From Deinococcus sp. LM3 (GTDB lineage: Bacteria; Deinococcota; Deinococci; Deinococcales; Deinococcaceae), in NCBI RefSeq assembly GCF_002017875.1, contig NZ_MUFV01000001.1:2444501-2508500 (forward strand): a DNA stretch of 64,000 nt. The letters run 5' to 3'. The translations under genes and the position numbers were made by a program. This document shows, in pieces, positions 37,078 to 50,908 of this stretch; the stretch's first letter is position 1, and each line of letters begins with the position of its first letter. The notes beneath the pieces are model-generated. The model was not told where the DNA came from, did not search any database, and saw only the letters and a program-made list of their open reading frames with translations.

Positions 37078-37135
37078 GCTCGCACTGGCAGGCGGTGCAG
37101 TCGGGCGGGCGGGACGCCCCGCAGACCCCCGCCGC

Positions 37136-37141
37136 TACACT
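37136..37141 (+). promoter_or_regulatory. -10 box of a probable leaderless promoter
   Basis: TACACT lies 7 bases before the ATG at 37149. Confidence 0.5.
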
Positions 37142-37148
37142 CGGGGGC

Positions 37149-38369
<1,221 letters not shown>

Positions 38370-38430
38370 AGTCAGGGGGGGGAAGAGTGGGGAGTGGGTG
38401 TTGGAGTGGCGCCCGCACCCCACTCCCGGT

Positions 38431-39729
<1,299 letters not shown>

Positions 39730-39846
39730 ACCCCCGAGCGTACGGGCGCGGCGTGAGCCTTCCCGCAGAGGAAGCTCTGGACGGGGGGCCTGGACCCCGC
39801 CGCGTCACTGTAGTCATGCGTCCCCACGCGGGCGGCCCGCGCGGCG

Positions 39847-39852
39847 TAGCCT
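39847..39852 (+). promoter_or_regulatory. -10 box of the ABC transporter unit
   Basis: TAGCCT lies 7 bases before the permease ATG at 39860. Confidence 0.5.
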
Positions 39853-39859
39853 GCGTCTC

Positions 39860-41035
39860 ATGAAGTCGCCAGGACTACGATGGACGGACATCTGGAAACT
39901 CGCCTGGAGGGGCCTGACCCGCCGCCGCGTCCGCACGCTGCTGACCACGCTGGGCATCACGGTCGCGGTCGCCAGCATGGTGATCTTCCTGTCGCTCGGC
40001 GAGGGCATCCGCAAGGTGTTCGTCTCGCAGCTCGGCGGGATCGGCCCGGACGTGCAGGTCAGCCTCACGCCGCTCTCGCAGGGACTGGCGCTGCAACCGA
40101 ACCTGCCGCAGAAGACCGCCGACGACATCCAGGCACTCGCGCCGGAACTCGGCATCCAGACGGTCACGCCGGTCATCATGGCCGTGCGCGGCGGCCTGGA
40201 AGTCACGCAGAGCGTCGTCCTGTACGGCCTGCCCGCCGCGCAGGGCATCGCGGCCGTGTTCCCCACCACCACCGCCGCTCAGGGCCGCGCCCTGACTCCC
40301 GCCGACGAGGGCGCGGCCGTGGCGGTCGCCGGGGCGAAAGCCGCGCAGAACCTGCGGCTGAAGGTCGGCAGCACCCTCAACCTCAACCGCCGCAACCAGG
40401 TGAAGGTGATCGGCGTGCTCGCCCCGGAAAGTGGGCTGGTGGACAACTTCATCTTCATTCCGCTGGGCACCCTGCAACGCAGCGAGGGCGCGGCGGGCCG
40501 CGTGTCGCTGGTCGCCGTGAAACTCGACAACCCCCGCGACGCCCGGCGCGTGGCCGACGTCCTGTCCGAGCGGCTGGACCTGGAGGCCGGCACCCAGAGC
40601 GACTTCCTGAGTTTCATCGACCGCGCCCTGATCATCAGTGACGCCGTGCGCTTCGGCATCTCGCTGATTGCCCTGATCGTGGGCGGGCTGGCCGTGGCGA
40701 ACACCGTCATGATGGGTGTGTTTGAACGCACCCGCGAGTTCGGCACGCTGCGCGCCATCGGGGCGCGCCCATCGTTCGTGCGGTCCCTGGTCCTGACCGA
40801 ATCGCTGCTGCTGTCGCTGGTGGGCGGCGTGGGCGGCGTGCTGCTCGGCCTCGCCGGGATCGCCGGCGTGAACCTGTACACCCAGCAGCTCGCCGGGATC
40901 GACGCGGCCGCCCTGACGCCCCGGCTGGTGCTGCTGGCGCTGGCCATCAGCCTGCTGCTGGGCCTGCTCTCGGGCCTGCTGCCGGCCCGCAACGCCGGGC
41001 GCATGAGCATCGTGGGCGCCCTCGGGAGACTCTGA
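39860..41035 (+). CDS. ABC transporter permease, MacB/FtsX type
   Basis: The 391-residue permease has an N-terminal helix (VRTLLTTLGITVAVASMVIFLSLGEG), a large extracytoplasmic domain (about 45-260) and three C-terminal helices with the FtsX-like ANTVMMGVFERTREFGTLRAIGARP coupling region. This is the MacB/LolC topology used for lipoprotein, lipid or peptide export. The true start is ATG 39860; the longer frame is noise. The ATPase gene follows after one base. Confidence 0.9.
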   Translation: MKSPGLRWTDIWKLAWRGLTRRRVRTLLTTLGITVAVASMVIFLSLGEGIRKVFVSQLGGIGPDVQVSLTPLSQGLALQPNLPQKTADDIQALAPELGIQTVTPVIMAVRGGLEVTQSVVLYGLPAAQGIAAVFPTTTAAQGRALTPADEGAAVAVAGAKAAQNLRLKVGSTLNLNRRNQVKVIGVLAPESGLVDNFIFIPLGTLQRSEGAAGRVSLVAVKLDNPRDARRVADVLSERLDLEAGTQSDFLSFIDRALIISDAVRFGISLIALIVGGLAVANTVMMGVFERTREFGTLRAIGARPSFVRSLVLTESLLLSLVGGVGGVLLGLAGIAGVNLYTQQLAGIDAAALTPRLVLLALAISLLLGLLSGLLPARNAGRMSIVGALGRL

Positions 41036-41036
41036 C

Positions 41037-41753
<717 letters not shown>

Positions 41754-41908
41754 TACGGACTCCGATTGAATGGCCTGTAAAGCCGCTGGGTCCGAGCAGA
41801 TGCGACTCGTAGAGCTGCCCCGCAGAGTGGGAGAGAAACGCCCCTCCGGACGTGGAGCTGGCAATCCGGTGAAGTTCCGGATTGTCAGCGGAACAAACGG
41901 AACCCGCA
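41754..41908 (+). repeat. Dispersed structured repeat, copy 4 (long form)
   Basis: It starts on the base after the TGA of the ABC ATPase gene with TACGGACTCCG and ends with a worn CGGAACCCGCA. The main stem is intact: GCTGGCAATCCGG (41857-41869) with CCGGATTGTCAGC (41877-41889). The first hairpin is damaged on its 3' arm. The internal extra block is shared with copy 2. Confidence 0.88.
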
Positions 41909-41990
41909 TCGGAACACTGCGTCTATCCTGTAGATAAACTGCGGCGCCCCTGAGCGCCCCCGTCTGGCAGGACCCGGAGTCCGGATCAGT

Positions 41991-42461
41991 TCAGGGGACC
42001 GGGCTGCCGCTGGCGCGGGTGGTGTCGCGCAGCCAGTAGGCGTGGCCCAGGCGGTCTTTCAGGCGCACCACGACCTGCACGCCCGAACCGGGCCGCAGGT
42101 CGCCGCTGCCACTCCAGGCGGCGGCGTTCAGGGTTCCCAGCGACGTCTGGCCCGCAGGCGAGGTGCGCAGCGGCGCCTTCCACACGCCGGTCCCCGTGAC
42201 GACGAACACGCCGTCCAGGGTCAGGCCGCTCAGGGACGCGGCGGCCCCCGCGCGGCCCGGCGCGGTCGCGCCGACCTGCACGCGCACGCCCAGCCCGCCG
42301 CCGTACAGCGTGACGGTCGACCGCGCGCTCAGGACGTGCCCCTGCCGGTTCAGGGTGGTGGGGGCGCTCAGCAGGTCGCTCGCCTGCGGGTCCGGCGTTC
42401 CGCCGGCCGCGCCGCAGGCCACCAGCGCGCAGGCCAGGGCGGACAGCCAGAACTTCTTCAT
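41991..42461 (-). CDS. Putative lipoprotein
   Basis: The 156-residue protein has a lipoprotein signal with lipobox LVAC (Cys16) and a beta-rich body (VLSARSTVTLYGGGLGVRVQVGATAP, then GSGVQVVVRLKDRLGHAYWLRDTT). Family not recognised. TAGGCT lies 6 bases before the ATG, so it has its own promoter although a large secreted protein gene lies just upstream on the same strand. Confidence 0.75.
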   Translation of the reverse strand: MKKFWLSALACALVACGAAGGTPDPQASDLLSAPTTLNRQGHVLSARSTVTLYGGGLGVRVQVGATAPGRAGAAASLSGLTLDGVFVVTGTGVWKAPLRTSPAGQTSLGTLNAAAWSGSGDLRPGSGVQVVVRLKDRLGHAYWLRDTTRASGSPVP

Positions 42462-42467
42462 GCCTCC

Positions 42468-42473
42468 AGCCTA
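42468..42473 (-). promoter_or_regulatory. -10 box of a probable leaderless promoter
   Basis: Minus-strand TAGGCT lies 6 bases before the ATG at 42461. Confidence 0.5.
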
Positions 42474-42561
42474 GCCCATGAGGGCCGGATGCGCAGCCGA
42501 CCAAAGTTGCAGGGGTGATCCGGGCCGCCCCGACCGGGCCGCTGCGGGTGGCCGCGGGCGC

Positions 42562-44520
42562 TCACCAGCTCAGGTCGGGGGCCGTGACGATCCGGTCGGC
42601 CGGCTGGTCCGTGAACAGCGTGTAGGTCAGGGTGTACGTGCCGGGAATCACGCGGCCCAGCAGCAGGCTGTCGCCTTCCACGCGCGGGTTCACGTTCGCG
42701 AGGCTGGGTCCCTGCACCTGGATGGGACCGCGCACGGCCGGCTGCGCGCCCCCAGCGGGCAGGGCGTCGAACAGGCGCAGGTTCTCCAGGGTGCTGTCCA
42801 CGTTCAGGATCAGGGTCACGAGGTAGCCCTGCGCGGTGGCCTCCACGCTTTTTTGCAGGCTGGCGCGCGCGCCGCCCTCGACGTTGCGGGTCACGTTCGC
42901 GCCGCCCGGATTGCGCACGCGGGCCTGCCCGGTGGTGCGCAGGTCGGTGGGGTCCAGCACCGCCTCGGCGGTGTCGCTGCGGCACACCCGGACCGGGACT
43001 TTCAGGCGCAGCGGCTGACCCTGGCTGAACTCGCCCGGCACTTCCAGCGGGTAGTCGCTTGTCCAGCCGGTCGGGAGGTTCAGTTTCAGGCGGGCCGGCA
43101 GGCGGTACGGGAACTCGGTCCTGGCGGTCGCGGTGAGTTGCGTCACGTCGCAGGCGTTCAGGATGTCCGGCGCGGTGACCAGCGTCACCTCGGTCCGTAC
43201 GCGGTACTCGATGGTGACGCGGTTGGTGCCGCCGTCCGCGACCCGGCCCGGCAGGGGGCGCGTGAAGGTGCTGCCGGGAATGGTGGTCGGCGTGACCGGG
43301 TAATCACCGGGCGCGAGCGGCACGGTCGCGGGCGTGGTCAGGGTGCGGCCCGCCACCTCGAAGGGCACGCCGGTCAGCGGGATGCGCTGATCACCGTACA
43401 GCGCGACGGCGTCCACGGCCAGCTGACCTTCGGGCGGGCGGGCCACGAAGCGGATCTTGTTGAAGCCCGGCTGGTACCGGACCTCGGTGGGCGACACGAC
43501 GTTCCCGGTGCCCTGCAGCAGCGTGCCGCTGACCGGAACGTAACCGGGCGGCAGCTGCGGCCGCACGACCGCGTCGCCCACCAGCGCGTACGACGCGCCG
43601 GGAATCGGGCGGCCCTGCGGGTCCACCACGTCCACGAGCAGCTGGTTGGCGATCTTCACGGTGTCCGGCAGCGTGAAGCCGCCCACGCGGGCCGTGATGG
43701 GCTTGTCGTCCAGCCGGAACGAGTAACGGATGGCGTTGCTGTACTGCCGGGTGGTGGGCAGCACCCGGATGAACAGCTGCCACTCGCCCACCAGTTCCGG
43801 CGTGATGCGGAACGGGTCGGTGGCGGTCCGGCCGTTCTCGCTGGCGGTCAGGTTCACGCGCGCCCCGCCGGGCTGCACGGCCCACAGTTCCGCTTCCGGG
43901 GCGCCGTCCACGTCGTAGTTCAGCAGGCCCAGCGTCTTCCCGACCCAGTCGCCCGTCACGTTCACGCGCGCGGCCAGCAGGGGAGAGGCGTCGGTGCTGC
44001 GGGCGTTCACGCTGAAATCGCTGGTTTCCAGCGCGAAGGGCGCGGCGACCCGCAGCGCGAACGAGTTCTTCCCGTCGCCCCGGCTGCTGACCTTCAGGGT
44101 GTACGTGCCGGCGGCGAGACCACCCGCGAACAGGCTGTCCCAGGTGTGCTCGCGGTTCAGTCCGTAGCGCCGCTCGACGACCGTGCCGGCCGGGCCGGTC
44201 AGCGTGAAGGTCGATTCGAAGGGTTCATTCTTCTTGTACAGCTCGTCCCCGAAGTACCCGTCGCCCCGGCGGCCGTCCACGTAATCCGCGAGGTTGAAGG
44301 TCGGCGAGTACACCTCCAGCCCCAGGGGTTTGCCGGCGTCGGCGGCCGACACGCGGATCACGTACGATTCCTGCGCCTGCGGCCACTTTTCACCCACGGA
44401 CACCAGCGGCAGGATCCCGCCGGTCTGCGCGGCGGCGGGCGCGGCCCCCAGCGTGAGCAGCCCCAGGGTCAGCAGGGCGGGGCGGAGACGGACAGATCGG
44501 ACGGGCGTGAACGTGGGCAT
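42562..44520 (-). CDS. Large secreted beta-rich protein
   Basis: The 652-residue protein has a signal peptide cut near AAA-QTGG (residue 31). The body is a series of beta domains: an N-terminal part with YVIRVSAADAGKPLGLEVYSPTFNLADYVDGRRGDGYFG, Ig-like middle parts and a C-terminal DUF11-like domain (ASLQKSVEATAQGYLVTLILNVDSTLENLRLFDALPAG, about 545-585). It is probably a surface or cell-wall protein; no enzyme motif is seen. Confidence 0.8.
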   Translation of the reverse strand: MPTFTPVRSVRLRPALLTLGLLTLGAAPAAAQTGGILPLVSVGEKWPQAQESYVIRVSAADAGKPLGLEVYSPTFNLADYVDGRRGDGYFGDELYKKNEPFESTFTLTGPAGTVVERRYGLNREHTWDSLFAGGLAAGTYTLKVSSRGDGKNSFALRVAAPFALETSDFSVNARSTDASPLLAARVNVTGDWVGKTLGLLNYDVDGAPEAELWAVQPGGARVNLTASENGRTATDPFRITPELVGEWQLFIRVLPTTRQYSNAIRYSFRLDDKPITARVGGFTLPDTVKIANQLLVDVVDPQGRPIPGASYALVGDAVVRPQLPPGYVPVSGTLLQGTGNVVSPTEVRYQPGFNKIRFVARPPEGQLAVDAVALYGDQRIPLTGVPFEVAGRTLTTPATVPLAPGDYPVTPTTIPGSTFTRPLPGRVADGGTNRVTIEYRVRTEVTLVTAPDILNACDVTQLTATARTEFPYRLPARLKLNLPTGWTSDYPLEVPGEFSQGQPLRLKVPVRVCRSDTAEAVLDPTDLRTTGQARVRNPGGANVTRNVEGGARASLQKSVEATAQGYLVTLILNVDSTLENLRLFDALPAGGAQPAVRGPIQVQGPSLANVNPRVEGDSLLLGRVIPGTYTLTYTLFTDQPADRIVTAPDLSW

Positions 44521-44603
44521 GACTGCGAAAAATCATACACGCGCCCGCACGTCTGGCCGCCGCGCCCGCCTGTTCCGCCCGCCGGGGGTAGCATGCGGCC
44601 CAG

Positions 44604-45689
44604 ATGTCCGTCCTCGCCCCCCGCGCCCGCGCGCTGATCGACCCCGACGCCCTGCGCGGCAACCTGAGCGCCCTGGCGGCCCGCAGCGGCACGCCCCTGA
44701 TCCTGCCGGTCAAGGCGAACGCCTACGGGCACGGCCTGAGCCTGATCGCGACCCTGGCCGCCGCACACCCGGACGTGTGGGGACTGGCGGTCGCCACGCC
44801 CCGCGAGGCGCAGGCCGCCGCCGCCCTGAACACCGGCCGGCCCGTGCTGCTGCTCACGCCGCCCACGCCCGCCGAGGTGCCGGTCCTGGCGGACCTGGGC
44901 GTGCGCCTGCCCGTCGCGTCCCTGGCCGAGGCGGCCGCGCTGCCCGCCCACGCCCGCGCGCACCTGAAGGTCGACACCGGCATGAACCGCCTGGGCGCCC
45001 GCCCCGACGAGGCCGTCGCCGTGGGCCGCGAACTGGCCCGCCGGGGCCTGCTGGAAGGCGCGTACACCCACTTCGCCAGCGCCGACGAACCCGACCTGAC
45101 GTTCGCCCATGAGCAGCTGCGCCGCTTCCAGGCGGTGCTGGACGCCCTGCCCCCCACGCCCCGGCCGCTGCTGGCGCACGCCGCGAACGGCGGCGCCGTC
45201 CTCAGCCTGGGCCACCTGCCGGGCATGGCGCTCGCCCGGCCCGGACTGGCCGCGTACGGCTTCGCTCCGGCGCACCTGCGCGCCCAGGCCCCGCTCACCC
45301 CGGTCATGACCGTGCAGGCCAGCGTCACACACCTGCACACCGTCCCGGCCGGAGAGACCGTCAGTTACGGCGGCCTGTGGCGGGCCGCGCGCGACACGCC
45401 GGTCGCCACCGTCGGCATCGGGTACGCCGACGGCTACCCCCGGAACGCCACCGGCCGCGCCGAGGTGCTCGTCGCCGGGCAGCGCCGCCCGGTCCTGGGC
45501 CGCATCTGCATGGATCAACTCATGATCGACGTGACCGGCCTGAACGTGCAGCCCGGCGATCCCGTCACCCTCTGGACCCAGCGTGAGCTGACCGTCACCG
45601 ACGTGGCCGCCTGGGGAAGCACCGTGGAATACGAGGTCCTGACCGGCGTGGGCGACCGCGTGGAACGCCAGATGGGGGAGACCCCGTGA
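44604..45689 (+). CDS. alr: Alanine racemase
   Basis: The 361-residue PLP enzyme makes D-alanine for peptidoglycan. The PLP lysine is in LPVKANAYGHG (about 34) and the catalytic tyrosine in ETVSYGGLWRA (about 255). LKVDTGMNRLGARP and RICMDQLMIDVT are also typical. TAGCAT lies 9 bases before the ATG. A hairpin and a 71-bp inverted-repeat element follow in the gap to rseP. Confidence 0.96.
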   Translation: MSVLAPRARALIDPDALRGNLSALAARSGTPLILPVKANAYGHGLSLIATLAAAHPDVWGLAVATPREAQAAAALNTGRPVLLLTPPTPAEVPVLADLGVRLPVASLAEAAALPAHARAHLKVDTGMNRLGARPDEAVAVGRELARRGLLEGAYTHFASADEPDLTFAHEQLRRFQAVLDALPPTPRPLLAHAANGGAVLSLGHLPGMALARPGLAAYGFAPAHLRAQAPLTPVMTVQASVTHLHTVPAGETVSYGGLWRAARDTPVATVGIGYADGYPRNATGRAEVLVAGQRRPVLGRICMDQLMIDVTGLNVQPGDPVTLWTQRELTVTDVAAWGSTVEYEVLTGVGDRVERQMGETP

Positions 45690-45694
45690 CAGGA

Positions 45695-45730
45695 AGGTGG
45701 GCCGTGGAAGATTGCTCCTGCGGCCCACCT
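45695..45730. terminator. Hairpin after alr
   Basis: AGGTGGGCCG (45695-45704) and CGGCCCACCT (45721-45730) form a perfect 10-bp stem 6 bases past the alr stop. Confidence 0.65.
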
Positions 45731-45744
45731 CTCTCGCCCGCCTC

Positions 45745-45815
45745 AGTACGTTGAAGCTAACATTGCGAGATTCCGGGAAAGCGCCGGAACCTCTCCATTC
45801 CCGCTTCAACGTACT
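45745..45815. repeat. 71-bp element with 13-bp terminal inverted repeats
   Basis: AGTACGTTGAAGC (45745-45757) and GCTTCAACGTACT (45803-45815) are perfect inverted ends. An inner TTCCGG/CCGGAA hairpin lies between. TTTCTT follows on the plus strand, so the whole could be a large terminator, but the shape also suits a miniature repeat. Downstream, GTTTATCT-ACA-AGATAAAC (45840-45858) is an AT-rich hairpin next to the rseP stop. Confidence 0.7.
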
Positions 45816-45867
45816 TTCTTCTGCTCCGCGCTCCGCGCGGTTTATCTACAAGATAAACGCAGTGTGC

Positions 45868-46982
<1,115 letters not shown>

Positions 46983-46986
<4 letters not shown>

Positions 46987-48272
46987 GCCCGCCCCCCGAC
47001 ACCCGTGCTGGCGCTGACTGCGCTGCTGCCCAGGCCGCCCGCGCACAGTTCGCGCGCCCGCACCCGCGCCCAGGCGTCCGCCTCGTTCAGCGAGTCCCAG
47101 GTCAGGTCACCGCCCGGCGTCTCGTCCAGCAGGCGCTCGATCAGGCGCGGAATGTCCATGAACCCGATCTGCCCGGCCAGGAAGGCGTCCACGGCGATCT
47201 CGTCGGCGGCGTTCAGCACCACCGGCGCCAGTCCCCCGGCGTTCCCGGCGCGGTACGCCAGTTCCAGGCACGGAAAGCGCCGCAGGTCCGGCGCGCGGAA
47301 CTCCCAGTCGCCCAGCAGCGGCCACGACCCGTGCGAGGCGACCTCCGGCCCACGGCGCGCGCCCCGCACGTCCCCCGGACGCTGCATCCCGGTCGGCGCG
47401 GCGTCGATGGCGTAAGCGATCGGCAGCCGCATGTCCGTCGGCCCGAACTGCGCCTTCAGGCTCCCGTCCCGGAAGCGCACGGCCGCGTGAACGATGCTCT
47501 GCGGGTGCACCACCACGCCCACCTGCGACAGCGGCAGGCCGTACAGGCTGGCGCACTCCATGACCTCCAGGCCCTTGTTCAGCAGCGTGGCGCTGTCCAG
47601 CGTGACTTTCGGCCCCATGCTCCAGGACGGGTGGCGCAGCGCCTGCTCGGGCGTCACGCCGCTCAGGTCGTCGGGCCCCAGCCGGAACGGCCCGCCGGAC
47701 GCCGTCAGGATCAACTCGGCCACGTCCGCCATGTCCTCGCCGGTCAGGCACTGGAACATGCCCGTGTGCTCGCTGTCCACCGGCACGACCCGCCCGCCGC
47801 CCACGGCCGCCGCCTGCCACATCAGGTGCGCTGCCGTGACCATCGCCTCCTTGGTCGCCAGCGCCACGGCCTGCCCGGCCTCCAGCGCCGCGCGGGTCGG
47901 GGCCAGCCCGATCAGGCCGCTCATGGCGTTCACGACCACGTCCGTACGCCGCGCGGCCACCTCGGACGGGTCCGCGATCACCTGCGCGCCCAGCCCAGAC
48001 AGGCGCGCGCGGGCCTCGCCCAGCACGCCTTCCTCCACGCTGACCAGTCCGGGCCGGAATTCCCGCACCTGCGTTTCCAGCAGGTCCAGGTTCCGCCCGG
48101 CCGCCAGGGCCGTGACCTGCCAGCCGCGCTCCCGCGCCACGTCCAGCGCCTGGGTGCCGATACTGCCGGTGCTGCCCAGCACGGCGATGGCCTGCGCCGC
48201 ACTGGCCTGCACCTGACCGGATGGCGCCTGCCCGGACTGCGCCGCGCCGCTCTCTGCCTGCTCTCGCTTCAT
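46983..48272 (-). CDS. dxr: 1-deoxy-D-xylulose 5-phosphate reductoisomerase
   Basis: The 429-residue enzyme forms MEP in isoprenoid synthesis. IAVLGSTGSIGTQALDV (about 28) is the NADPH site, and VVPVDSEHTGMFQCL, HPSWSMGPKVTLDSATLLNKGLEVMEC and HPQSIVHAAV are the active-site segments. The N-terminus has about 25 extra Gln/Ser/Ala-rich residues. ATG 48272 is chosen over the longer frame. It precedes rseP with a 4-base overlap. Confidence 0.96.
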
Positions 48273-48378
48273 CACCCCGCATGCTAGAGCATCCGCCGCA
48301 GAAGTCTGTGCGCGCCCCGCCTGAGCGGCCACGTCAGCGGCCAGGGGGAAACCGGCCGCCGACCACTCCTGCCGGCCA

Positions 48379-49209
48379 CTACTGGGAAAACAGGCTGATG
48401 TGAAGGAACAGGTACGTGGCCGGCACCGCGAACAGCAGACTGTCGATGCGGTCCAGGAACCCGCCGTGGCCCGGCAGGCTGTTGCCGCTGTCCTTGGTGC
48501 GCAGCGCGCGTTTGATCAGGCTCTCGCTCAGGTCGCCCAGCTGACTGGCGGTCGCGACCAGAATCGAGTACAGCAGCGCCTCCAGCGGCGACCAGATGCC
48601 GGTCAGGGTCGTCAGGGTCAGCACGATCACGAAACTGGCCAGCAGTCCCCCGACCGCGCCCTCGACGGTCTTGCCGGGACTGACCTCCGGCGCCAGCTTG
48701 CGCCGCCCGAAGAAATGCCCCGTGAAGTACGCCCCGATATCCGCTGCGAACGTCGCCAGCAGTGGCAACGCGAAGTACAGCAGCCCCCGCTCGGCGTCCG
48801 GGCTGTAGCGCAGCATCAGGAAGTACCCCAGCAGCCACGGAATGTACAGCAGCCCGAACACCGAGTACACGACCCGTTCCAGCGGCCGCTCGCCGGGCCG
48901 GATGACCTCGATCACCAGCAGGTACGCCACGGCGACCGTCATGACCGCCTCGCGCCACGACCCGCCGGGCCAGGGCGCCTGCGGCCACATGGGCAGGCTC
49001 GCCAGGATCAGCGCGGCCGCGAACACACCCAGGCTCACGCGGCGCACGTCGATGTCGTTGCGGTCGAGCATGCGGATGTACTCGTACAGCCCCATGACCG
49101 ACACGAACAGCAGCGCAGGCAGCATCGCCCACCAGCCGATCCACACGACCGCGCTGATGATCGCGAACCCCACCACGCTGGTCAGCATTCGGCTGCTCAG
49201 CGATTCCAC
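48379..49209 (-). CDS. cdsA: Phosphatidate cytidylyltransferase
   Basis: The 276-residue membrane enzyme makes CDP-diacylglycerol from phosphatidate and CTP. The family signature is SQLGDLSESLIKRALRTKDSGN joined to SLPGHGGFLDRIDSLLF near the C-terminus. About seven membrane helices are visible. GTG 49209 (VESLSSRMLTSVVG) is taken as the start because upstream residues read through a terminator-like hairpin. Confidence 0.94.
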   Translation of the reverse strand: MESLSSRMLTSVVGFAIISAVVWIGWWAMLPALLFVSVMGLYEYIRMLDRNDIDVRRVSLGVFAAALILASLPMWPQAPWPGGSWREAVMTVAVAYLLVIEVIRPGERPLERVVYSVFGLLYIPWLLGYFLMLRYSPDAERGLLYFALPLLATFAADIGAYFTGHFFGRRKLAPEVSPGKTVEGAVGGLLASFVIVLTLTTLTGIWSPLEALLYSILVATASQLGDLSESLIKRALRTKDSGNSLPGHGGFLDRIDSLLFAVPATYLFLHISLFSQ

Positions 49210-49245
49210 GCGGCCTCCGGACGGGTCAGGGTTGCAGGGGGCATA

Positions 49246-49297
49246 GGCTGTGGGCTGCGGGCGGTGGGGACGGCACCACACCCCACGACCCACAGCC
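49246..49297 (-). terminator. Long imperfect hairpin between frr and cdsA
   Basis: A GC-rich inverted repeat built around GGCTGTGGG and CCCACAGCC with CCCCAC/GTGGGG inner pairs, between two genes of the same strand. It may trim or attenuate the operon; no T run. Confidence 0.45.
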
Positions 49298-49318
49298 CAC
49301 ATCCTGCTTCAGGCGTCC

Positions 49319-49870
49319 TCACCCGAGGATTTCCTGCTCCTTCTTCTGGAAGGTACTCTCGACCTTCGCGATGAACTCGTCGGTGATCTTCTGCACGTCG
49401 GCCTCGCCGCGCTTGATCTCGTCGTCACCGATGCCCTCGACCTTCTTGACCTCGTCCAGACCGTGCTTGCGGATGTTGCGGATGGCGATCCGGGCGTCCT
49501 CGGCATAGTTCTTGGCGTTCTTGACGAGGTCACGGCGGCGCTCCTCGGTCAGCATGGGCAGGCTGATGAAGATCGTGTCGCCCTTGTTGTTCGGGTTCAG
49601 GCCCAGGTCGCTGTCGCGGATGGCCTTCTCGATGGGGTTCAGCGCGCCCCGGTCCCACGGCGTGATGACCAGCGTGCGGGCGTCCGGCGTGCTGATGCTC
49701 GCCACCTGATCGATCGGCACGGAGCTGCCGTAGTAGTCCACGACGATCTTTTTCAGGATGCCGGGGTTGGCGCGGCCGGTGCGCAGCACCGACAGGTTGT
49801 TCTCGAGGGACTCGATGGCCTTGCCCATCTTCTCGCGGGTATCAGCCTGGATTGCTTTCATGTCAGCCAT
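49319..49870 (-). CDS. frr: Ribosome recycling factor
   Basis: The 183-residue protein splits post-termination ribosomes with EF-G. SLENNLSVLRTGRANPGILKKIVVDYYGSSVPIDQVASIS (about 21-60) and GDTIFISLPMLTEERRRDLVKNAKNYAEDARIAIRNIRK are highly typical, and the length is normal. It lies in the order rpsB, tsf, pyrH, frr, cdsA. Confidence 0.98.
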   Translation of the reverse strand: MADMKAIQADTREKMGKAIESLENNLSVLRTGRANPGILKKIVVDYYGSSVPIDQVASISTPDARTLVITPWDRGALNPIEKAIRDSDLGLNPNNKGDTIFISLPMLTEERRRDLVKNAKNYAEDARIAIRNIRKHGLDEVKKVEGIGDDEIKRGEADVQKITDEFIAKVESTFQKKEQEILG

Positions 49871-50009
49871 GGTCAGGGCCTCCTGGGGAGTGAGAATGAA
49901 CAGACGTCGCTCGCGGGGATTGTAGCGCAGCGCGCTCCGGCCTTCCGGGGCGGCCGGTCAGCTGCGGGCCGGGCGCACGTGTCAGGGCGGCCGGGGCCGC
50001 GCAGGCGTG

Positions 50010-50720
50010 TCAGGGCGTGCTGATCAGCGTACCGACCCGCTGCCCTTCCAGCAGGCGGCGCAGGTTGCCGTCCTGGAACAGGTCGAACACCACGATCGGC
50101 AGGCCCTTGTCCATGCACAGCGTCAGGGCGGTGGCGTCCATGACTTCCAGGCGCTGCTCGACCACCTCGCGGTGCGTGGCCTGCGCGATGAACTTCGCGT
50201 CCGCGTTCTTGCGGGGGTCGCTGTCGTACACGCCGTCCACGCGGTTTTTGGCCATCAGGACCACGTCTGCCCCGATTTCCAGGGCGCGCAGGGTGCTGGT
50301 CGTGTCGGTCGTGAAGAACGGCGCGCCGTTCCCGCCGCCGAAGATCACCACGCGGCCCTTTTCCAGGTGACGCATGGCGCGGCGGCGGATGTACGGCTCG
50401 GCCACGGCCGACATCTGGATGGCGCTCATGACGCGGGTGGGCCGCCCGGCACTCTCCATGGCGTCCTGCAACGCCATGGCGTTCATGACGGTGCCCAGCA
50501 TCCCGATGTAATCGGCGGTGGCGGGGTCCATGCCGGCCCCGTTGCGGGCGCCGCGCCACAGGTTCCCGCCGCCGATCACGACCGCGAGTTCCACGTCGGT
50601 GCCGTCCAGGGCGCCGGTGATCAGCCGGGCCAGCTGGGCGGTGGTGTCGGGACTGATCCCGAAGCCCGACTCACCGGCCAGGAACTCACCAGAAAGCTTG
50701 AGCAGAACGCGCTTGAACAT
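50010..50720 (-). CDS. pyrH: UMP kinase
   Basis: The 236-residue hexameric kinase makes UDP from UMP. FKRVLLKLSGEFLAG opens the protein, IGGGNLWRGARNGAGMDPATADYIGMLGTVMNAMALQD (about 52-90) is the family core and FGGGNGAPFFTTDT follows. ATG 50720 is chosen because the upstream residues are out of family. Confidence 0.97.
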   Translation of the reverse strand: MFKRVLLKLSGEFLAGESGFGISPDTTAQLARLITGALDGTDVELAVVIGGGNLWRGARNGAGMDPATADYIGMLGTVMNAMALQDAMESAGRPTRVMSAIQMSAVAEPYIRRRAMRHLEKGRVVIFGGGNGAPFFTTDTTSTLRALEIGADVVLMAKNRVDGVYDSDPRKNADAKFIAQATHREVVEQRLEVMDATALTLCMDKGLPIVVFDLFQDGNLRRLLEGQRVGTLISTP

Positions 50721-50799
50721 GCATACCTCGCTTGGGGTCGGCCGCGCCACAGCGCGCCGGAAAAAAAGGGTGAACGTGACTGAACGGCAACACAATACT

Positions 50800-50827
50800 C
50801 CCGGCAGACGCGCGGGCGGCTGCCGGG
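50800..50827 (-). terminator. Hairpin between tsf and pyrH
   Basis: CCCGGCAG (50800-50807) pairs with CTGCCGGG (50820-50827). A separate A run at 50761-50767 reads as T run on the minus strand further on. Confidence 0.5.
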
Positions 50828-50908
50828 AGGACTGTGTCGCGCGCAACGATGAATCCGGCCTGCGCCCGGCCCGCCCCGCTGACGGGGAAGGGCCGGAGGT
50901 CAGGGGAT

